Shown here piece by piece: positions 58,877 through 64,000 of a DNA stretch of 64,000 bases (positions are counted from its first letter, which is position 1; each line of letters opens with the position of its first letter). Below the pieces are notes generated by a model. The model was not told the DNA's origin, did not search any database, and was given only the letters and a program-made list of their open reading frames with translations. A program made the translations under genes and the position numbers. The DNA is from Stygiolobus azoricus. Lineage in GTDB: Archaea > Thermoproteota > Thermoprotei_A > Sulfolobales > Sulfolobaceae. The stretch is taken from contig NZ_CP045483.1 in the NCBI RefSeq assembly GCF_009729035.1, positions 1,262,001-1,326,000 of the forward strand, in the 5' to 3' direction.

Positions 58877-59884
58877 ATGAAGGATTTTGTTTCAGTAATA
58901 ATAACAGCCTATAATAGGCAAAAATATTTAGGCTATGCATTAAATTCAGTCCTAAATCAGACATTAGATAAGGATAAATTTGAAATAGTTGTAATCACAA
59001 ATTTTGAATTTAATAAGCCAAATTATAAAAACATAATAGATATTTATGATAATCAGGAATATTTAGGAGAAAAAATCTACAAAGGCTTGCATGAGAGTAA
59101 GGGAGATATTATTTGTCTTCTAGACGATGACGATATGTATAGAGAAGATAAGTTAGAAAGAGTAACTTCCTTTTTCAAAACATTTTATCCAATATATTAT
59201 CATAACAACTTTGTTACTATTGATGATAAAGGTAATGAAATAAAAATCATTGAAGAGTATCTTAAGATTCCTCCATATGCATCGTTTAATTTGCCGGAGT
59301 TTACATTAGCTATTGAAAACAATCGTAAAACTGACATTAGAAATCTTCTTAAATTAAATGTTAATTTTAATTCAAGTTCAATATGTGTAAGGAGGGAAAT
59401 ACTTGAAAATAATGCTCAATATCTTAGAAAAATAAAGGCAGTTATCGATTCTTTCATCTTTTATTCTTCCTTATTATTAGAAGGAAATATTTTGCTTGAT
59501 CCTGCAAGATTAACTTACTATAGAATTCATACTCTTCAAACAAGCTCAGGAAATACTAAAAATATAAAAGAATATAAAGATTCATTTTCTAATCTTTTTA
59601 AGAAGGCTGTAGAAGATTTTTATATTATCACGGAAATGTTAAATGGCAAAATAAACGAAAATATTCTTGAAATAGTAAATGAAGAACTATTAAGATATAA
59701 ATTACTTTATAAGATATTTTCAGGAAATAATATTTTAATAAAAACTAAATTTAACATACATCTTCTTAACTATTATCTGCTTTCATTACTTCCAACTTTT
59801 CTAGGAAACTTGTATATAAAAGATCAATATAATAGAACGAAAAAAGTTAGATCATTCCAAGTTAAGAGTTCTAATATATTCTAA
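58877..59884 (+). CDS. Glycosyltransferase family 2, paralogue of the 893 gene
   Basis: 335 residues. The GT-A start is VSVIITAYNRQKYLGYALNS and the metal motif LDDDDMY lies near residue 85. YRIHTLQTSSGN corresponds to YRIHNKNSSIAL in the 893..1930 protein, and identity extends across the whole chain. The C-terminal 30 residues are hydrophobic then basic, perhaps membrane-associated. It is monocistronic here; its end overlaps a broken TrmO gene by 14 bp. Probably works on surface glycans; substrate unknown. Confidence 0.88.
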   Translation: MKDFVSVIITAYNRQKYLGYALNSVLNQTLDKDKFEIVVITNFEFNKPNYKNIIDIYDNQEYLGEKIYKGLHESKGDIICLLDDDDMYREDKLERVTSFFKTFYPIYYHNNFVTIDDKGNEIKIIEEYLKIPPYASFNLPEFTLAIENNRKTDIRNLLKLNVNFNSSSICVRREILENNAQYLRKIKAVIDSFIFYSSLLLEGNILLDPARLTYYRIHTLQTSSGNTKNIKEYKDSFSNLFKKAVEDFYIITEMLNGKINENILEIVNEELLRYKLLYKIFSGNNILIKTKFNIHLLNYYLLSLLPTFLGNLYIKDQYNRTKKVRSFQVKSSNIF

Positions 59885-60355
59885 CATCTTTTTTTCTCCA
59901 CTCAGCTATTCTAACTTTTTCAGATACAGTGTAAATATAAGGTTTAATGTCTAAAATTAGTATCTTATTGTATAAATCACAATCATCAATAATTATGATA
60001 TTATCTTGAATTTCGAGAAGTTTAACTACAGATAAGCCTTAGGGTTAGGCCTATATGGAGCACACGTACTAAAAATACCTACTATTGGAATATTAGTTTC
60101 AATTTTCAAATTATTAGCTTTTATTTTAGGTTTAAGTGGTTTAATTTGTAACGATTCGCTTTTAGCTCTAGGTAAATAAGATATTAAAACTATATGACTG
60201 AATTCATCTAAACCCTTTAACTCATCCTTATATTCACTATAAACTACTACTTTGGTCATAAATTTTTTGAAAGTTTTTGCAATTAACTCGTCGGAAATAT
60301 TATGTTCAATATTGCCTATAGGTTTTAACTCAATTGTTGACCAAACGAACGACAA
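59871..60355 (-). pseudogene. TrmO/TsaA-type tRNA methyltransferase, single frameshift
   Basis: The first part reads IELKPIGNIEHNISDELIAK, KDELKGLDEFSHIVLISYLP, VGIFSTCAPYRPNP. After one missing base near 60030 it continues LSVVKLLEIQDNIIIIDDCD and ILILDIKPYIYTVSEKVRIA then EWRKKDV and a stop: full TrmO length in two frames. TrmO methylates N6-threonylcarbamoyladenosine in tRNA. Only one lesion is seen, so a sequencing indel is possible. The second copy at 55993 is much more decayed. Confidence 0.78.
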
Positions 60356-60549
60356 GCCTCGCTAGGGCGTGGAAGAGGTCAGATAAATATTTAGAGATAT
60401 ATGGTAATATATATGTCTTATAGGAAATATTTGTAGTTAGAATAGTTCTAAGTCAAGAAAACAAAAAATGAAAAAATAAAAAAGTCGTAATTAAGCTAAT
60501 GCTCCTATTTTATCTAATTCTAAGGTCATAAGATTATTTAGCATTGTAG

Positions 60550-61756
60550 CTATTGGAAAGGCAGTTCTTTAGTTATTTCGTCCATAAAACCTAATACCAG
60601 AAATGATATACCTTCTTTTTCCTTGAAACCTCTATTTTCTAAATAGAAAAGCTGGTCTAGACTCATTTTCGTAGTAAAAGCTTCGTGTGTAACTTCTGCA
60701 CTTTCTTCTAAAACCTGGTTTTGAGGAAAGGTATATGCTTTGCTCTTATCATCAAGTATGAGAGAATCGCATTTTACATAAGCTTTTGAATTAAGAGCTC
60801 CTTTGTTTACTTTCACTAATTCTCTATATGATACGTTACCTCCATTAAAGCTTACACTCTTGCTTACTATCCTAGTCTTAGTATATGGAGCTTTATGAAT
60901 TATTTTAGATTCTCCTTCTTTCCAATCACCTTCTTCGCCTGCTATAGTTAGTAATAAACTAGTTGATGATGAATTTTCACCGTCTAGAATGGTTGATGGA
61001 TAACTAAATGTATGTTTAGACCCTACAGAACCTTCGACCCATTCCAAATTAGCATTTTCTCCAGTAATTCCTCTTTTATTACTCAAATTGATTACGTTTT
61101 TACTCCAATTCTGTATAGTAACGTATTTTACACTGGCATGATCTTTAACATAAACTTCTACTCCTCCATCTATGGGTGTCTGAAATCTTACTCCCTTAGG
61201 AACATAGACAAATACTCCACCACTCCATATAGCACTGTGTAGCGCAGCTATTTCTGAATTCTAATACATTCATGAAATAGTCTTTAAGTATGTCATACTT
61301 TTTTACCGCTTCATCCATAGGCATCATTATTATTCCTCGTTTCTTTAATTCTTCTCCAACTTTAGAATAAATTGATTCTGAGTCAAGTATTGATACTGCT
61401 CCTGCAAGAATATTTCTTTCTGATTCTGGAATTCCTAAATATTCATAGTATTTCTTAAGTGAAGCTGGCAATTCCTCCCAACTACTTATATGATCTAATT
61501 TGGGTTTGCTGTATATGTCAAAATTTGAAAGATCAAGATCTATATTGTTAGGTATCCAATTAGATTTTGGAAGTTTCATAGCTTTTTCAAAATATTTTAT
61601 TCTTAATTTTAGCATTCAATCCTGCTCTTTTTTAGATTTAGAAATTTCTTCTATTGTACTTCTGGTGAGTTCGAATTTAATTTCCTTATCAAATTCTAAA
61701 CTAATGTCGTCATCTTCTCTTGAGATTAGTTGTGTTATGTTTTTGTTCTCTTCCAT
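60550..61756 (-). pseudogene. SufB-type Fe-S scaffold protein, nonsense codon plus frameshift
   Basis: From ATG 61756: MEENKNITQLISREDDDISL, EIKFELTRSTIEEISKSKKE then QD-TGA-MLKLRIKYFEKAMK; the TGA replaces the conserved Trp of EWML. The frame then runs to MNVLEFRNS, shifts near 61262, and continues SEIAALHSAIWSGGVFVYVP, KGVRFQTPIDGGVEVYVKDH up to KMSLDQLFYLENRGFKEKEG. All SufB landmarks are present in order; no sufC is adjacent. It is a dead or extra copy of the Fe-S assembly scaffold. Confidence 0.85.
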
Positions 61757-61840
61757 ATCTTTAACTCTGTTAAAGAAATATTTAAGAATTTTTATAGTTA
61801 ATCTGCATAAGAATTAATTTAATTTACTAACTATTCCTTA

Positions 61841-61931
61841 ATATCGTTTAAACTTTTATTATTTCTTTGGATTATATCTGTTACTATAATATCGAAAGAT
61901 TTATTAATTCCGATATCGAAATTGATATCGG
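61841..61931. promoter_or_regulatory. Four ATATCG elements, the last two as an inverted repeat, before the His-tailed regulator
   Basis: ATATCG occurs at 61841, 61889, 61913 and 61925, with start-to-start distances of 48, 24 and 12 bp. The last two are inside CCGATATC-GAAATT-GATATCGG (61910-61931), a dyad with 8-bp arms that ends 7 bp before the ATG at 61939 and so overlaps the expected transcription start. This would suit autorepression by a dimeric winged-helix protein. Confidence 0.55.
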
Positions 61932-61938
61932 TGATAAA

Positions 61939-62244
61939 ATGTATGGAATACTAATGAGAATGGGTGGATACCAAATACTCGAAAGTCTAAAAAACGGTCC
62001 AGTAAAAATATCTCAACTAAGGAATAGTGTACCATTATATGGAAGTGCATTCGATTTCGTACTAAGTCAATTAATGGTAACAGGATTAGTAAGAAAATTT
62101 GAGAAAGATGGGGAAGAATACGTAGAAATCACAGAACTAGGAAGAAACTTCCCATATCAGTGGGCATACGGATCATATCAAGGTTTCGGACCTTATTACG
62201 GATGTGGACCACATCATCATGGACATCACGGAAACTGGTGGTAA
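61939..62244 (+). CDS. Winged-helix regulator with a His/Gly/Trp-rich C-terminal tail
   Basis: 101 residues from the ATG at 61939 (the frame opens at 61867, but the dyad at 61910-61931 would then be coding). The winged helix is MGGYQILESLKNGPVKISQL then VPLYGSAFDFVLSQLMVTGL and the wing VRKFEKDGEEYVEIT. The tail (residues 74-101) is rich in Tyr, Gly and Trp and carries C89 and five His (92, 93, 94, 96, 97) in CGPHHHGHHGNWW, a probable Ni, Cu or Zn site. Beside the decayed hydrogenase and nickel permease it could be a metal-responsive repressor; that is inference. Confidence 0.75.
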   Translation: MYGILMRMGGYQILESLKNGPVKISQLRNSVPLYGSAFDFVLSQLMVTGLVRKFEKDGEEYVEITELGRNFPYQWAYGSYQGFGPYYGCGPHHHGHHGNWW

Positions 62245-62257
62245 AAAGTTAAATTTC

Positions 62258-62267
62258 TTTTTTTTAA
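62258..62267 (+). terminator. T-run terminator of the His-tailed regulator
   Basis: TTTCTTTTTTTT begins about 12 bp after the stop codon, a U-rich archaeal terminator. Confidence 0.45.
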
Positions 62268-62284
62268 GTTTAAAGTAAAGAATT

Positions 62285-63045
62285 ATGAAATCTGATATGG
62301 GATATAAATATTTAGTTTTTTCAAGAATTTTTAGAAGTATAGAAATAATTTATATTACATTAGTAGCTCCCTATATCTTAAATTCATAGGATTTTCCTTA
62401 GTATCGATCGGTATTATATTCCTCTTTATAATTCTCTTTAATACTATCTTAGTCTTTGCATTAGGACTTTTAGGAGATAGAGTAGGCTACAAGAAAACCC
62501 TTATAATAGGGGATTTATTTCCTTTCTTAGCAGCGTTTTTACTTTTTTCTAGTTCCTTAAAAATAGTTATCATCATTTCTCTCCTCATAGGAGGTATAGG
62601 AGGTACTGCATGAGGAATGAGAGGAGTATTTCCCAGGTTTAACCGCACTAGTAGCAAGTAACTGGAAGAATGATCTTGAAAGAGTAAGAAGACTTAGAAT
62701 TTTAACCTCTGCAGCTGTATTCTCTAGTATAGGAGGAAGTTCAATGCTATCAATAAAATCATTTTTACCTTTCTCTCCAGAACTGAAATTTAGATTCCTC
62801 TTCTTAATATCGACAATACTTCTAGAATTATTCATCTTAAGTCTGTCTTCAGTGAACGAAGTAGTCAGGCCAAAAAAGAATTCAAAAAAATGAAATTATC
62901 TAGCTTAAAATATAGTGGAAAAGTAATGTTATCTAATTCTCTCTCCGGAATGGGAGTAGGATTAGCAGCGCCATTATTACCATTATGGTTTGAATTAATG
63001 TATAAAATATCGCCTTATGACATAGGAATAATTTATAGACTGAAA
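62285..63045 (+). pseudogene. Decayed MFS transporter, truncated
   Basis: Begins MKSDMGYKYLVFSRIFRSIE; the frame then meets a stop after PYILNS, continues GFSLVSIGIIFLFIILFNTI and ALGLLGDRVGYKKTLIIGDL (motif A-like), a TGA after GGIGGTA, and a frameshift. Later pieces are LTALVASNWKNDLERVRRLR and FLPFSPELKFRFLFLISTIL. The end, near [14 protein letters not shown], is cut off at the junction with a hydrogenase fragment on the other strand. Confidence 0.7.
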
Positions 63046-63387
63046 TAAATATGTGACAGTCACATTATTATACATAATATCCGCTAACGAATAAGCTACA
63101 TTTCTAAAAGCTATAGCTCTTTCTGAAGGATACAATCCAGAAGCCATTTCCAATGCTTCAGTAGAAACTAAAGTATGAGTTGCTCCGCAAACTCCACAAA
63201 TTTTGGCTGTTATATTTGGAGCCAAATGCAATTCTTTTCCTTTAAGTAAGTTTTCAAAGCCTCTAAACATTGAGACTTCTACTTTAGAATCCATATATTC
63301 CCCATTCTCTACTTTAACGTGAATTCCTAAATGACCTTCTATTCTACTTATAGGATCTAAGGAAAGATCTACCAATTTATTTTCCAC
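63046..63387 (-). pseudogene. N-terminal fragment of a second [NiFe] hydrogenase large subunit
   Basis: About 110 residues: [20 protein letters not shown], then [20 protein letters not shown], and the L1 motif [10 protein letters not shown], whose first residue is Lys instead of the usual Arg. It reads on to [16 protein letters not shown] and is then joined to foreign sequence at the palindrome 63051-63065. The C-terminal ligand motif (DPCxxC) is absent, so no catalytic subunit can be made. It overlaps the small subunit by 11 bp. Confidence 0.85.
63051..63065. repeat. Perfect dyad at the MFS/hydrogenase breakpoint
   Basis: ATGTGAC-A-GTCACAT has 7-bp arms around one base. It lies exactly where an MFS remnant (plus) meets a hydrogenase large-subunit remnant (minus), so it may mark the rearrangement or have favoured it. 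Confidence 0.5.
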
Positions 63388-63887
63388 CTTGTAGAACAGA
63401 ATAAAGCATTGCTACCATAGTCTTGTCAGATGCAGGACAACCAGGTACTTCATAAACTTTCTTTTTTAAAACTTCATCTACTCCAAGTCCTCCAACTTCC
63501 CTAATTATTCCACCATTTACCGCACAAGAGCCTACTGCAACAATACCTATAGCTTTTTCAGAAAGTTTCTTAAGTATTTCGCTACAAGTCATCCCACCAA
63601 AATTACACAGTTTATCGTCTTTAGGTATTGCTCCCTCTACAACAAGAAGATAATTATCTGAATTCAAAATATCTTTCATCATATCTGGACCAGATTTCTC
63701 TTCTGAAATCATTGATATTAGTTTCACAGGCGAAGAATGGAAAAATAGGTCATTAACACCCTTCACATCCTTCTTTTAACATCATTATTGTTTCTCCAGA
63801 ACATGATTGAGCCTCTAGCCAAATAATATTGTGTTTAAGAATTTCTTTTAATGCTTGGCAATAATCCATAACCTCATCTATATTCAA
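63377..63887 (-). pseudogene. Second [NiFe] hydrogenase small subunit (cytoplasmic type), frameshifted
   Basis: An upstream frame reads [20 protein letters not shown] then [18 protein letters not shown] one-base indel near 63772 moves it to [46 protein letters not shown] and [20 protein letters not shown]. There is no Tat signal and no medial/distal cluster domain, as in group 2 small subunits. The proximal site reads CSGE, i.e. the second Cys is Glu. A TATA-like GTTTATAA (63917-63924) precedes it; start TTG 63887 or ATG 63869. Confidence 0.8.
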
Positions 63888-63957
63888 ATCATAAAAATGT
63901 TTTCTAAATAATACCTTATAAACGTTTACTTATATTGAAAAGGAATATTTTTATTCT

Positions 63958-64000
63958 ATGGAACTTTCATTTAATATATGGATCATAAATCCTTTGGAAT
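63958..64000 (+). CDS. Possible start of a gene running off the right edge
   Basis: ATG followed by MELSFNIWIINPLE without a stop up to the edge. It is divergent from the second hydrogenase. Too short to assign; may be chance. Confidence 0.2.
   Translation, partial: MELSFNIWIINPLE

Overview
AT-rich archaeal DNA, most like an Acidianus-type member of the Sulfolobales (thermoacidophilic Crenarchaeota). Three things point there: a Tat-exported [NiFe] hydrogenase operon with Isp1/Isp2 partners, cytochrome bd-type oxidase genes, and many genes whose TATA box lies about 26-28 bp before the start codon (leaderless). The genus is inferred. I saw no rRNA, tRNA or CRISPR array.

Layout. 0-4 kb: surface glycosylation genes (GT4, GT2, two FkbM methyltransferases). 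4-14.4 kb: a secreted protein, membrane proteins, an MFS carrier, an orphan VapB and an ABC exporter operon behind a perfect palindrome. 14.4-16.8 kb: a graveyard of joined fragments (WrbA, sugar porter, TnpB, SDR, sugar ABC transporter). 16.9-21.5 kb: three MFS carriers. 22-27 kb: an operon of two thiolase-fold proteins without the usual catalytic Cys/His, two DUF35 proteins and an acyl-CoA synthetase. 27.5-35.9 kb: DUF973-like proteins, a HEPN/MNT pair, antitoxin remnants, an efflux carrier with MarR, and a large exported protein. 35.9-48.2 kb: hypA, a broken Mrp-type hypB, IS debris, then the long minus-strand hydrogenase operon (small subunit, Isp1, Isp2, large subunit, Rieske, HypD, HypC, HypE, protease and unknown proteins). 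48.3-54.7 kb: TPR protein, UbiA prenyltransferase, a pair of paralogous putative regulators, and the cytochrome bd operon. 55-64 kb: mostly decaying genes (CBS protein with two amber codons, two TrmO copies, nickel permease with a frameshifted 5' end, SufB, an MFS carrier, a second hydrogenase), plus an intact winged-helix protein with a His-rich tail.

How it works together. H2 is probably oxidised outside the membrane by the Tat-exported small/large subunit pair. Electrons would pass through Isp1/Isp2 to the quinone pool, which UbiA may help make, and on to the bd oxidase. Hyp proteins and the M52 protease mature the large subunit and the HoxN/NixA-type permease supplies nickel. The main hydrogenase operon is intact, whereas hypB, the 5' end of the nickel permease and the second hydrogenase are damaged. 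Because roughly 18 kb of hydrogenase and oxidase genes have no frameshift, the lesions elsewhere look like real decay, although sequencing indels in the right-hand 9 kb cannot be excluded.
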